Of a stretch of 64,000 nucleotides of DNA, positions 45,842-55,446 are shown piece after piece; position 1 is the first letter of the stretch; every line of letters starts with the position of its first letter. The position numbers and the translations under genes were made by a program. This DNA comes from Bacillota bacterium (GTDB taxonomy: Bacteria; Bacillota; Clostridia; Peptostreptococcales; Anaerovoracaceae). A model generated the notes under the pieces. That model did no database searches. It was not told the DNA's origin and saw only the letters and a program-made list of their open reading frames with translations. The stretch covers positions 1-64,000 of the forward strand of contig JAFUCA010000006.1 of assembly GCA_017459895.1 (NCBI GenBank), written 5' to 3'.

Positions 45842-46596
45842 TCTTCTTCCGTATTACGTCGCTCTTCGGTATCGCGCCGCTTTTCCGCATCGCGTCGTTC
45901 TTCTGCATCGCGCCGTTCTTCCGTATCGTGTCGCTCTTCGGTATCGCGCAGTTCTTCCGCATCGCCTATCGGCGATTTCCATTCTTCGATCCGGCCGGCG
46001 GATACCTCGACCACCCGCTCGCACGCTTCTGCCAGCGCCCGGTCGACGGCTGCCAGCGCCCGCCGGTAATCCTCTGTCATTGTATCATAAGTTTCTGCGT
46101 CGCCATAGATGTAGTCCGAGACAAACACCGTGTTTCCCGTGGCTCTCGCAAAGGCTGTACAGTCTCGGGCGACCCGCTCCCCGGCATCGGGATCGTAATT
46201 CCCCTCCGCATCGAACATCTCGTTACTGAGCAGCGCCGTAACGCTGTCCAGCAGGAACACTCCCTTCGGATCCACCGGCGCGCTTTCAGGGGCAGCTGTC
46301 AGCGAGCTTCCGGGGCTAACTTCCGGCCCGCTTTCGGGGGCATCTGCCGGCCCGCCGTTCGATGCATCCCTGCGCAAAAGCCCGGGGAGGTTCGTTCCCT
46401 GCTCCAGGGTCTGAAATCCCCAGCCGGCCCGCTCAGATACATGCCGCCGGATCCTCGCCCGGTCTTCCTCGTCATGGGGGATCATCGTTGCAATATAATA
46501 GAGAGGGACCTTCTGTTCCTCTGCCATCTGTTTGGCAATATTCTGGGCGAAGTAGGATTTGCCATTCTTTGCTCCGCCGCTGATCAGTACATTCAT
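45838..46596 (-). CDS. cobU: Adenosylcobinamide kinase / guanylyltransferase with repeat tail
   Basis: 252 residues; the family is about 180. P-loop SGGAKNGKS (6-14) and FLLDSVTALLSNE are characteristic. Two additions: an insert of Ala/Pro/Gly/Ser near 75-110 and a C-terminal tail of six near-identical six-residue units (RRDAEE, RRDTEE and variants), coded by 18-bp repeats at 45838-45955. The tail is highly charged and probably helical. It phosphorylates cobinamide and transfers GMP to it. Confidence 0.88.
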   Translation of the reverse strand: MNVLISGGAKNGKSYFAQNIAKQMAEEQKVPLYYIATMIPHDEEDRARIRRHVSERAGWGFQTLEQGTNLPGLLRRDASNGGPADAPESGPEVSPGSSLTAAPESAPVDPKGVFLLDSVTALLSNEMFDAEGNYDPDAGERVARDCTAFARATGNTVFVSDYIYGDAETYDTMTEDYRRALAAVDRALAEACERVVEVSAGRIEEWKSPIGDAEELRDTEERHDTEERRDAEERRDAEKRRDTEERRNTEEE

Positions 46597-46640
46597 CTCA
46601 GGTTTTTCTCCGGTATGTTTTTGTCCGATGGCTTTTCACG

Positions 46641-46816
46641 ACTCTGCCAAAAGTTGCTTTGCCAGCCGTACTGGCAGAGTTTTCGTTGTCCTGTCCGTAA
46701 AAACTCTGCCAGTCCTGTCCAATGAGTTTCCCTTTGGCAGAGTTCTCGGGTCTTATGGCCTGTCTATCAGCGTCTTTCTCTGCCAAAATCGGCTTTTTCT
46801 CTGTGATTGGCAGAAT
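46641..46816. repeat. Array of three inverted-repeat modules, arm word CTCTGCCA
   Basis: Modules at 46641-46680, 46703-46743 and 46777-46816 (40, 41, 40 bp) with arms ACTCTGCCA / TGGCAGAGT and, in the last, one arm mismatch (TCTCTGCCA, TGGCAGAAT). Start offsets 0, 62, 136. Lies between cobT and cobU inside a probable operon. Confidence 0.8.
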
Positions 46817-46826
46817 GGATCCCCGT

Positions 46827-48146
46827 TCAGAAACACCCCCCGCGGCGGACTTCCTCCAGGTAATCGTCGTTGATCTCTGCCTCCTCGAAGGTAGCCATGT
46901 TCCGCATGACGCCGCAGGCGCCGCGGATGATCTCAAAGGCGATGGGGCATCCGCTGCCTTCTCCGAGCCGCATGCCCAGCGCCAGGAACGGCTCCAGGCC
47001 GGGGCTGTGCTCTGTCAGTCTCCGCAAAGCAATCGTATATCCCGGTTCCGCCGATTGATGCGACGCGAACATGACGTCCGCCGCAGCCGGCAGGATCTCC
47101 GCCGCGGCAAGCGCGGCAACAATGGAAATGTAACCATCGATCACCACCGGGATGCGCTCCATCGCCGCCCCAAGATAGGCGCCTGTCATCGCAGCGATAT
47201 CAAAGCCTCCGCAGCGGGTGAGGATTTTCAGGATCCGGTCCAGCCGGGCGGCGAGGAAGGCCGGCGCGTCAGCTTCGCCATGCAGTTCATTGCCCGCATC
47301 GCTCGCGCCGCGGCTAGCATCCTGCGTGTCACTCCCTGCATAATCCGCGTCGGCTGTATCACATACACCCTCCTGCGCATCGTCTATTCGCGATTGCCAT
47401 TCCTCCAGAATCTCACCTACGATCTGCTGTTTCCGCTGAAATCCCGTGTCGTTCACACCGCCGCCCCGGCCGCAGGTCTGACCAGCCTTTGCACCGGTAA
47501 TGCACGAGAGGACCGCCGCGCTGGTGGTCGTGTTGCCGATGCCCATTTCTCCAATGCCAAGAATATCGAAGCCCTTATGCGCAGCCGCGCGGACCATTTC
47601 GATTCCGGTTTCCACCGCCTGCAGCGCCTCCGCCTCCGTCATGGCCGGCCCGGCAGCGATGTCCCAGGTTGCGGGACGGATTTTGCGATCGATGATTTTA
47701 TGGGTGTCCCGAAAAGGGATCGTATCGTAAAGCTCCGCCGGAATGGGATCCTTCACCCCCATGTCCACAATCAGGAGCTCACTTCCGTAGCTTCTCGCCA
47801 GGGCGCCGACGCCGGTCAGCCGCCTTGTGAAATTGATAGTCTGCGCCCGGGTCACGCTCTGGGGCGCCGATGCCACCCCCTGCTCCACCACCCCGTTGTC
47901 AGCGCAGAAAACGATCACGCAGCCTTTGCCCGGGAAGGCATCTGCCGGGATCGACCGTCCGGTGATGCCCGCCATGCGCGCGGCGATCGTCTCCAGGCCG
48001 CCCAGACTGCCCGGGGGCTTGGCCAGATCGTCCAGCCTTTGCATGGCCGCATCTATGACGGTCCGGTCCGCCGGCTCAGCCCGTTCCAATGCCTGTATGA
48101 GCGCCTGCGTTCGCTTGATGATTGCCTCCTCGTCCTTCCTGATCAT
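46827..48146 (-). CDS. cobT: Nicotinate-nucleotide-dimethylbenzimidazole phosphoribosyltransferase
   Basis: 439 residues from ATG 48146 (site AGGAGG); the family is about 350. PGSLGGLE, VVIDGYISIVAAL and GEMGIGNTTTSAA are CobT signatures, the last near the substrate pocket. A polar insert (about residues 272-302, rich in Asp, Ala, Gly) accounts for part of the extra length. Makes alpha-ribazole phosphate. First gene of the salvage group. I looked for a cobalamin riboswitch upstream and saw none. Confidence 0.93.
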   Translation of the reverse strand: MIRKDEEAIIKRTQALIQALERAEPADRTVIDAAMQRLDDLAKPPGSLGGLETIAARMAGITGRSIPADAFPGKGCVIVFCADNGVVEQGVASAPQSVTRAQTINFTRRLTGVGALARSYGSELLIVDMGVKDPIPAELYDTIPFRDTHKIIDRKIRPATWDIAAGPAMTEAEALQAVETGIEMVRAAAHKGFDILGIGEMGIGNTTTSAAVLSCITGAKAGQTCGRGGGVNDTGFQRKQQIVGEILEEWQSRIDDAQEGVCDTADADYAGSDTQDASRGASDAGNELHGEADAPAFLAARLDRILKILTRCGGFDIAAMTGAYLGAAMERIPVVIDGYISIVAALAAAEILPAAADVMFASHQSAEPGYTIALRRLTEHSPGLEPFLALGMRLGEGSGCPIAFEIIRGACGVMRNMATFEEAEINDDYLEEVRRGGCF

Positions 48147-48230
48147 TCGCGCCGTCCTCCTGCCTGCTATTGTACCACAAAGCGTCCGTAAATTTCCGGA
48201 AATCCGTTTCTTGAACCCCGCCCAAATCAT

Positions 48231-48259
48231 TTGCAAGCTTCTTGTTATGGGTGTATAAT
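48231..48259 (+). promoter_or_regulatory. Promoter of the 48306 surface-protein gene
   Basis: TTGCAA (48231-48236) and TATAAT (48254-48259) are 17 bases apart, and the gene has a ribosome site GAGGAGGAG at about 48291. Confidence 0.7.
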
Positions 48260-48305
48260 GACATATGTGAAATTTTCAGAAAATTCCTTGAGGAGGAGTG
48301 ATGAG

Positions 48306-49730
48306 ATGAAGAAGAGAATGATTGCCCGGAAGGCTCTCGCCTTTTCCCTGTCTCTAGTCATTGCGGTCACGTTCATTCCGATGTTGGGCGGCGCAGCCTT
48401 TGCAGAGGAAGCTGGCGCAGATGACGAAGCCATCACGGAAACCGTCGAGACCCTGCCGGATGTGGATGTGGAGGCAGAGGTAGATGGAGATGCGGATGTT
48501 GATGTTCATGGCGCTGCGGCGCAGGATACAGTGGATGTGACCGTTCCCGACCCGGCCCCGGCCGCTACAGAGGAATCCCCGGAAGCGGCAGCGCCGGCAG
48601 CGGGGCAGGACAGCAATGATACCGCGGAAATGACCGAACCGGCGGATATCTCAGACAACCTTACCGTTGATCCCGAAGCACTTCCATCAGCCGTTCTGAA
48701 CGGTATCAGTCTTGACGGGGATCCAGCTGTTATCAACAAAAGTTCCATATTCTCGTGGAAGAGCTATTATACAGGTCTCGGACATATTTCCGCGAAGCTG
48801 ACCGGAGATAAACGCTTCGGCCTGCTTTATGTGTTTGCTCCATCCTCAGGCTCTACATTCGCCTTAAAGGATTTCGGGAAAAAAACGGCTACGATCAACG
48901 AGAACGTCAACCTATCCGGTCTTGATCCCGGTTACTACAGCCTTCTTCTTCAAGTATATAATACGGCTTCGAGTACGGAGTTGTCTGAGCTTTGGTATGT
49001 AGAGAATATCCCAGTGACAATTTCGGACAAACCCACCTACAAAGGCGTCTTCGAAGTATATTCCAAGAAGCTGAACATTTATCCCTACAACATGACCGGG
49101 GGGAATGCATCCTACCGGCTCTATCTGGAGTACAGCGCCAACGGGGGCAAAAGCTGGCAGCGCTCGGGCTACATGCAGCGTGATTCCATCAAGCTTTACA
49201 TTCAGCAGGGATTCACGATTTCCGGGCTGAAGGCGAATAAGAAGTACCAGACACGGCTCCGCTACGGAGTGACCGCAACGAAGGCCGACGGCTCTACCGG
49301 ACTTCTGCTCGGCCCTCCCCTGAACACCGGGGTCAAGAAGACCGGCAAGGCGAAGAAGCCGCCCATCAAGTCCGTGAAGGTCAAGGCGGTGAAGGTCAAA
49401 TTCCACAAACACCGTGTTGCCGGACACTATGAATGGACGGGATACAGCTACATCTGGATCGGACCCTATACCGAGAAATACTATACCTGCAAGTACAAGG
49501 TGACGGTGAAGCTGAAGAAGAAACCCGGAACCAAGGGGATCTACATCAACGGCAAATACCTGAAGGGCAACAAGAAGAAGTACACCGCCACCTTTACCCC
49601 GTACCCGAACTATTTTACCAAGAAACCGCCCAAGGGTCAGAAGTTCAAGGTGACCATCAAGTCGTATCAGGCCAAGAGCTACGGCGGCTTCTCCCCGGCC
49701 TATTCCAAGAAGAAAAAAGTAAAGCGCTAG
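48306..49730 (+). CDS. Secreted surface protein with Lys-rich C-terminus
   Basis: 474 residues, start MKKRMIARKALAFSLSLVIA; signal peptide cleaved near AFA-EEAGAD. A 110-residue acidic, Ala/Pro/Thr-rich linker follows, then beta-rich domains (ISLDGDPAVINKSSIFSWKS, YRLYLEYSANGGKSWQRSG Fn3-like), and a basic C-terminal part (KKTGKAKKPPIKSVKVKAVK) with many Lys and Tyr, no LPxTG. The same kind of tail recurs in the proteins at 20808, 50860 and 56816. Function in adhesion or wall association is inferred. Confidence 0.65.
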   Translation: MKKRMIARKALAFSLSLVIAVTFIPMLGGAAFAEEAGADDEAITETVETLPDVDVEAEVDGDADVDVHGAAAQDTVDVTVPDPAPAATEESPEAAAPAAGQDSNDTAEMTEPADISDNLTVDPEALPSAVLNGISLDGDPAVINKSSIFSWKSYYTGLGHISAKLTGDKRFGLLYVFAPSSGSTFALKDFGKKTATINENVNLSGLDPGYYSLLLQVYNTASSTELSELWYVENIPVTISDKPTYKGVFEVYSKKLNIYPYNMTGGNASYRLYLEYSANGGKSWQRSGYMQRDSIKLYIQQGFTISGLKANKKYQTRLRYGVTATKADGSTGLLLGPPLNTGVKKTGKAKKPPIKSVKVKAVKVKFHKHRVAGHYEWTGYSYIWIGPYTEKYYTCKYKVTVKLKKKPGTKGIYINGKYLKGNKKKYTATFTPYPNYFTKKPPKGQKFKVTIKSYQAKSYGGFSPAYSKKKKVKR

Positions 49731-49747
49731 ACTTCGCCACCTTTCTC

Positions 49748-49780
49748 AAAATCCCCCTTGTGCGCAGGGGGGATTTTTTG
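49748..49780 (+). terminator. Terminator after the 48306 gene
   Basis: Arms AAATCCCCC and GGGGGATTT with a T run (ATTTTTTG). Confidence 0.85.
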
Positions 49781-49838
49781 TTACCATGGATTTACCTATC
49801 CGGCTTTGAGGTTTGAGATCATTTGAGGAGTGTATCAG

Positions 49839-50804
49839 ATGAACAGACAATTGCGCGGCAGCATTATGCTGTTTCTTACCGCTTTTATCTGGGGCACCGC
49901 CTTTGTCGCCCAGAAGAGCGGCATGGACACCATCAGCCCCGTCGCCTTCAACGGAATCCGAACGGTGATCGGCGGCATTTCGCTGCTTCCCGTCATCGCC
50001 ATCATGAATCTGCGGGCAGGTGCAAAAGCTGGCGAGTCCCCTGCGGACCAGCACCCGGATCCCGCGGATAAGAAGCAGCAGACGAAGCTGCTCTGGATCG
50101 GCGGCATCTGCTGCGGCCTCTTCCTGATGGCCGCCGGCAACGTTCAGCAGATCGGCATGTTTTATACGACGGCGGGCAAGACCGGATTCGTCACCGCCCT
50201 GTACGTCATCATTGTTCCCATCGCCGGCCTGTTCCTGAAGAAAAAGATCCGCCCGATCTTCTGGGCCTGCGTGGCAGCCTCCGCCGTGGGCCTTTACCTG
50301 CTGTGCATTCCCGCGGAGGGCGGCTTCGGCGGCATCAACAAGGGAGACATCATCGTCTTTGTCTGCGCCTTCCTGTTTGCCGGACACATCCTCTGCATCG
50401 ACTACTTCTCGCCGAAGGTGGACGGGGTCAAGATGTCCTGCATCCAGTTCTTCGTGGCGGGCGGGGTTTCCTGCCTTCTGATGTTCATCATCGATCCGGC
50501 GCTCGGATTCACCCTGCCCACCCTGGCGGATCTGCAGGCCGGGTGGTTCCAGCTTTTCTATGCCGGCGTCATGTCCTGCGGCGTCGCTTATACCTTCCAG
50601 GTCGTCGCCCAGGCCGATGTCAACCCGACCCTGGCCTCCATGCTGCTGTGTCTGGAATCCGTATTCGCCGTGCTGGCCGGCGCGGTGCTGCTGGGGGAAG
50701 GCATGGGCGCGCGGGAGATCATCGGCTGCGTCCTGATGTTCGCCGCGATCCTGGTCGCCCAGCTTCCGTCAAAGGAAGAAACCGAAAACCCGGATAAGCT
50801 CTGA
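49839..50804 (+). CDS. EamA/DMT-family transporter
   Basis: 321 residues, about ten membrane segments in two EamA halves; N-terminus QLRGSIMLFLTAFIWGTAFV and PTLASMLLCLESVFAVLAG are typical. It probably exports a small metabolite such as an amino acid; the substrate is unknown. A hydrophilic insert of about 35 residues between segments 2 and 3 (AGAKAGESPADQHPDPADKK) is not usual and holds GCAAAAGCTGG. Start at ATG 49839 (site GAGGAG). Confidence 0.88.
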   Translation: MNRQLRGSIMLFLTAFIWGTAFVAQKSGMDTISPVAFNGIRTVIGGISLLPVIAIMNLRAGAKAGESPADQHPDPADKKQQTKLLWIGGICCGLFLMAAGNVQQIGMFYTTAGKTGFVTALYVIIVPIAGLFLKKKIRPIFWACVAASAVGLYLLCIPAEGGFGGINKGDIIVFVCAFLFAGHILCIDYFSPKVDGVKMSCIQFFVAGGVSCLLMFIIDPALGFTLPTLADLQAGWFQLFYAGVMSCGVAYTFQVVAQADVNPTLASMLLCLESVFAVLAGAVLLGEGMGAREIIGCVLMFAAILVAQLPSKEETENPDKL

Positions 50805-50811
50805 CAGACGG

Positions 50812-50841
50812 ACCGGGCCGGGACTTTCAGTCCCGGCCCGG
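50812..50841. terminator. Bidirectional terminator
   Basis: Arms of at least 12 bases (CCGGGCCGGGAC and GTCCCGGCCCGG) with loop TTTCA between convergent genes ending at 50804 and 50860. Confidence 0.8.
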
Positions 50842-50859
50842 ATCGCATTTCTTACTTAC

Positions 50860-53800
50860 TCACTTAACGGTCACTTTGATCTTTGCCGCTGCCCCGTTCT
50901 GGGCGTATGCGTACACGTAACACGTGCCTTTGGCGATGCCCTTGATGACACCCTTCTTGCTGACGGCTGCGATCTTCGGATTGGAAGATTCATAGGAAAC
51001 CGCCCGGTGCTTCCTGACCTTCAGCTTCTTGCTCTGGGGAACCTGTTTCCCTGCCAGCTTAAAGCTCTTCTTCATCTTGACCGTCACTTTGTTTTTCTTC
51101 GCCTTTGTCTTCACGGACTTCGGGTTGCCCACCTTGCCGCCCTTGGTGGCCGCGTGGATCACCTTCGAGGTCGTGATGACGTTATTGTTCCTGTCCACAG
51201 CGATGATCAGGAACTTGTAGTACTTGCCCTTCTTCACCTTCACGGTCTTGTGGTTGTTTCCGGTGAGGCGGGTAAATTTCGCGCTGGTGCCGCTGACGAC
51301 CTTCTGTTTCTGCAGCTTGTTGCTGGTTCCGCACTGATTTCCGTAGATGACATAGCTCTTCGCTCCGCTGACCTTCTTCCAGGTGACCGTGACGGATGTC
51401 TTCGTCTGCTTCGACGATCTGGCCTGCAGCAGTCCGAATACGGTTCCCGCCGGATCCGCATCGCTCTTCATCTGACCGATGGCCTGCTCTGCCGCTTCCA
51501 AAGCCGCTCCCGGGCCGAAGGCGGTTCCGTCCTCGCCCTTCGCCTGGGTCCTGTCTCCGGGCTGCGGAGTCTCTCCTCCCGGCGTATCAACGGCGGGCAG
51601 CTTTTCGATGACTTCGGTCCTCTTCGCGCCGCATCTGGTGCAGGTATAGGTCTTCTCGCCCTCCTCTTCAGTCGTGGCTTCCTTCGTCACCTCTCCCGCA
51701 TTCCAGCTGTGTCCGTTCACCTCATCGATGGGAATCGCCTGTCCGAGAGCGATCTTCTCGCCGCAGTCCAGACACCAGGTGTCTCCCGTATAGCCTTCTT
51801 CCTGACAGGTTGCTTCCTTTACGTCCCGCAGCTCCGTCTTCTCATGATCGCACTCGGAGCGGGTCACCTGAACCGGGGCGCTCAGCGTTTCGTAGTTCTC
51901 CGCGTCCTCTCCGATGTACACGGCCGTGAACGTCATCGCCTCGCCAACGGGAAGCTGCGTTCCGAGATCTTCCTTCGCGAAGACCCATCCCTCGGATCCC
52001 GCCAGAATCTCATCCGTCAGCTGATCGGTTTTGTTTGGTACGCTGTATTCCCCGGAGGGCATCACCGGCGGATGTTCTGCTTTGGCGACGGTAAGGGTCA
52101 CGCCCACCTTCACTGCTTCGTAATTCGCCCTGTCCGCGGGGATAAATTCCGCTTCATACTCTGTCTTGCCGCTGTCGCTGACGGAAGGCTCCTGGGTTTT
52201 GTCCGTCCAGCGGAAGCTTCCGGCAACTTCTGTCTTGTCCACTTCGCTGTACTGCGCCGCCCCCTCCAGCTTCGATGCGGCCAGGCTCTGGCCGTAGGTG
52301 ATCTCCGATGCGGATATGTCCCCGATCATAGGAACAGCCTTTGTCACCGTAACCGCCGTCTCCGCCGTTACGCTGCTGTAGTTCCTGTCGTCCAAAGGCT
52401 GGAATACGCACTGGAAGTTTCCTCCCGGCACCTCCGGAACAGTCTGCGGATCGGCCCATGCCCAGGTGCCCTCCACCGATGCCTTGCCCCCGGCAAGCTC
52501 CCGCTCACCCAGGGTTACCACCGGATGGTATGCAAAGGCTGGCGCTTCCGGCGCGGCCTCTACGGCAGGCACTGCCTTCTGAACGGTCACCTCCAGCGAT
52601 CCTTCCACCGGAGCGTAGTTGCTGCTGTTCGGATGGAAGCTCCACTTCACCGCATGGGTTCCTGCATCGAGAATGCGCTCCGGATCCTCCAGGGCGAAGG
52701 TGCCCTGCAGCTCGGTTCTGCCATCAATGCCCACAAAGACAGCGTTGTTTACCTTCAGCTCCTCCAGCTTTTGCCCGTAGATGAGCTCGCCGGCTGCGGT
52801 GATCTCCTTGCCGCCTTTGATCTGCGGTTCGGCCGGCGTCACTTCGTATTTCAGCAGCTCGCTGGTCACAGTGTTATTGTTGTCCCCCGGATCCGTCACC
52901 TCCACCTTGAGGCTGTAGGCTCCAGCCTTTGCAGGCGACCAGGTGTAATTATCCGTATACTGCGCCGCCCGCAGATCGGTTTCGGTTCCCTCCGGATCGA
53001 TCCCGATGAACCGGTACGTCAGCGTTCCCTTGCCGCCCTCGGCTGCCGCCGTCAGCTTCACCGTGCCGCCAAACTGCTGGGACGTCTCGGGGTCTGCCGT
53101 CAGCGCAACCGACTCCAGCGGCTTGACGATACGGAACGTGAAGGTCTGCTTCACCTCCGGGTTGTAGGTGGGGTAGATGAGCAGTTCAATATCGCCTGCC
53201 CGATGGAAAGTGATTTCTCTTCCCGTCTTGTCTACTGTGCAGCTCTCCGGATCCACGGGTTCAATCGTAATATCTCTATACCGGCTTTCTACACTTGATG
53301 GTGTTATGCTGTAGACCCAGTACTGAGCCACATCGCCGGCTTCAAGCCCTGCGGGGGGCTGGTATCTGTATCCGGAGTTTTCGCTTTTTTTATCGCGCCA
53401 GGCAATCGTAAAATTCGTCGGCACCGCCGCTGTGATCTCTTCACCGCATGCTTCACATCGCAGCGTGGCGGTTCCATCTTCAACTCCGGCCAGCTGATAA
53501 TCGTGCACATGGATCTTGACCGTGTTACTGCTGACTACCCGATTCCCATCGTTTTTATCTGTGACATCGACCCGATAAACATATTCTCCCGGATCGTTTA
53601 ATGTCACCCTGTACCAATACATCGTACTGCCTTCACGTACAACGGACTCCGTCCCATCACTGTTTAGCTGCAAGAAGACGTACGTCAGGGATCCTTTTCC
53701 GCCTTCCGGCACAGCATCCAATCTCACCGTTTCTCCCGGCGATACTTTTTCCGGGGTTGCTTTCAGAGAAACGCTTTCCAGTTCCTTGACAATTGTAACG

Positions 53801-55446
53801 GCACAGATCTTTGTATTCGTTGGATTGAATTTCGGATAAACTGTAATCTTGTAAGTCCCCGCCTTCAGGAATGTGACCATCTGAGTATCTTCATCGATGA
53901 CGCAATTCTCGGGATCGCTGGACTCCACTGTGAACTCAGACAGTTCCAGATCAGAATCTGCGGAATAACGAATCGAATCGATGCTGTATTTGACAACGGC
54001 ACCAGCCTCCATTCCGCTGGGAATCGCAGACGAGTAGCTTGCAAAGGAAGAATTTGTTGGTTTCGTCCACCATACGCTAAAGGATGTCGGCACCTTCCCT
54101 GTTGTCTGCTCATTGCATTTGCTGCAGGTTACTGTTGCAAGGCCGTTCGAAACATCATCAAGTTCATATTCGTGGCCTTTCTTCGCTTCCTTTATGATCG
54201 GATTTCCCGGATCATTTACGGGCACCTGATAGAATGTTTCTTTTCTGTTATTCCAGGTATACCAGACGATATTTCCATCACAGAGGATCGGAGCACAGTC
54301 GGAAAGCTTCCCTTCGAGCGAATAGATCTCCGATGTTTTCTTCCCGTTTCCATCTACAAATGTGTATCGAACGGTTTTGTCCTCATTCCACAGCACCAGG
54401 AAACGGTCGGCACTGATCTTAACCATATGCGGTGTTGTTGTCGTCCCTTCACCTTCGCTGATTGATGTCAGCCAATTGGTTCCGACAATATTGCCTGTAG
54501 ATTTATCCACCGCTGTTACGAAAACATTCCGCGTGTTCTGCTTATTGTATGTGTCGTCCTGCACCACAGAATTGCCGGCGACAAGGTAACAGCTGCTGCC
54601 AGCTTCAAGCGCTCCCACGGATGCTCCCGTATAATTGTTCTCTTTGTTGCCTGCGAATTTAAATATGCTGTAACTCCCGATGCCGGAGGAGCCGGTGAGA
54701 TTGCACTGATTCAGCATGATCGCTCTGGGATATGCGTCTCCATGATCAACACCAACGATCTTACCATCATTGATCATTACAAACTGATTGAAGGAGTGGC
54801 TGGCGTACCCGAATCTGGAGTATTCAACTTCTGTGGCAGACTCTTCGATATTCATCTGATTCGTGTTGACCAGAATCGAGACGTTTGCCTGATGATGATA
54901 CCCGTCATCAGATTTATACATTTCATGACAGGTTCTGATGATCAGCTTGCCGCTGCTGCTGGCCATCCGGCAGCTTCCCGCATCGAAAGGATGATATGTG
55001 TTCGCTCCATTCAGGCTGCAGGAGCCAATACGATTCCAGTCGGTATCATACTTCGTGACCCGGTAGACCTCCACACTATCACTTTCGTTCACATTATTCT
55101 GCCCACTTACAATGTAGTACGCATTTCCATCACTGTGGAAACCCCCGAACAACGGCAGTTCCTGAGGAATGCTCTTTCTGGCAACGGTATTAAACTGCTT
55201 ATCGTAATAAACAGCTGTGATGCCCTCCTTCGCATTGCCCTGTACGCGCATATACCCGTCACCCTCTTTGATCAGGTAGGAATATACACACTTACCATAT
55301 ACAGAATAGTCCTGCGCACCAACATTCGAGCCTGTCAAGCTGATGCATTCTGGATTCTCTTCCGCTTCTGCAAAAGCTGGCATTGCTCCGATGGCCATCA
55401 ACATGATTGCCATTAACATGATGATATAGATGGATCGTTTCTTCAT
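50860..55446 (-). CDS. Large multidomain surface protein (1528 residues)
   Basis: Signal peptide MKKRSIYIIMLMAIMLMAIG. Residues 40-420 show repeated beta strands that may form a propeller (SVYGKCVYSYLIKEGDGYMR, RFLVLWNEDKTVRYT). Then a GHEYELDDVSNGLATVTCSKC zinc-ribbon-like piece, Ig-like domains with the repeated ESVSLKATPEKVSPGETVRL / GGKGSLTYVF pattern, three MBG-type repeats (EVTVQKAVPAV; TVTKAVPM), two cysteine pairs (CDHEKTELRD...CLDCGEK; TCTRCGAK), an Fn3-like domain and a Big2-like C-terminus (ESSNPKIAAVSKKGVIKGIA). Likely an adhesin-type wall protein; no sorting signal. Confidence 0.7.
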   Translation of the reverse strand: MKKRSIYIIMLMAIMLMAIGAMPAFAEAEENPECISLTGSNVGAQDYSVYGKCVYSYLIKEGDGYMRVQGNAKEGITAVYYDKQFNTVARKSIPQELPLFGGFHSDGNAYYIVSGQNNVNESDSVEVYRVTKYDTDWNRIGSCSLNGANTYHPFDAGSCRMASSSGKLIIRTCHEMYKSDDGYHHQANVSILVNTNQMNIEESATEVEYSRFGYASHSFNQFVMINDGKIVGVDHGDAYPRAIMLNQCNLTGSSGIGSYSIFKFAGNKENNYTGASVGALEAGSSCYLVAGNSVVQDDTYNKQNTRNVFVTAVDKSTGNIVGTNWLTSISEGEGTTTTPHMVKISADRFLVLWNEDKTVRYTFVDGNGKKTSEIYSLEGKLSDCAPILCDGNIVWYTWNNRKETFYQVPVNDPGNPIIKEAKKGHEYELDDVSNGLATVTCSKCNEQTTGKVPTSFSVWWTKPTNSSFASYSSAIPSGMEAGAVVKYSIDSIRYSADSDLELSEFTVESSDPENCVIDEDTQMVTFLKAGTYKITVYPKFNPTNTKICAVTIVKELESVSLKATPEKVSPGETVRLDAVPEGGKGSLTYVFLQLNSDGTESVVREGSTMYWYRVTLNDPGEYVYRVDVTDKNDGNRVVSSNTVKIHVHDYQLAGVEDGTATLRCEACGEEITAAVPTNFTIAWRDKKSENSGYRYQPPAGLEAGDVAQYWVYSITPSSVESRYRDITIEPVDPESCTVDKTGREITFHRAGDIELLIYPTYNPEVKQTFTFRIVKPLESVALTADPETSQQFGGTVKLTAAAEGGKGTLTYRFIGIDPEGTETDLRAAQYTDNYTWSPAKAGAYSLKVEVTDPGDNNNTVTSELLKYEVTPAEPQIKGGKEITAAGELIYGQKLEELKVNNAVFVGIDGRTELQGTFALEDPERILDAGTHAVKWSFHPNSSNYAPVEGSLEVTVQKAVPAVEAAPEAPAFAYHPVVTLGERELAGGKASVEGTWAWADPQTVPEVPGGNFQCVFQPLDDRNYSSVTAETAVTVTKAVPMIGDISASEITYGQSLAASKLEGAAQYSEVDKTEVAGSFRWTDKTQEPSVSDSGKTEYEAEFIPADRANYEAVKVGVTLTVAKAEHPPVMPSGEYSVPNKTDQLTDEILAGSEGWVFAKEDLGTQLPVGEAMTFTAVYIGEDAENYETLSAPVQVTRSECDHEKTELRDVKEATCQEEGYTGDTWCLDCGEKIALGQAIPIDEVNGHSWNAGEVTKEATTEEEGEKTYTCTRCGAKRTEVIEKLPAVDTPGGETPQPGDRTQAKGEDGTAFGPGAALEAAEQAIGQMKSDADPAGTVFGLLQARSSKQTKTSVTVTWKKVSGAKSYVIYGNQCGTSNKLQKQKVVSGTSAKFTRLTGNNHKTVKVKKGKYYKFLIIAVDRNNNVITTSKVIHAATKGGKVGNPKSVKTKAKKNKVTVKMKKSFKLAGKQVPQSKKLKVRKHRAVSYESSNPKIAAVSKKGVIKGIAKGTCYVYAYAQNGAAAKIKVTVK

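Noticed and set aside
48147-48305. Cobalamin riboswitch before cobT
   Set aside because: No B12-box-like conserved segment was seen in the short upstream region, which is mostly taken up by the divergent promoter.
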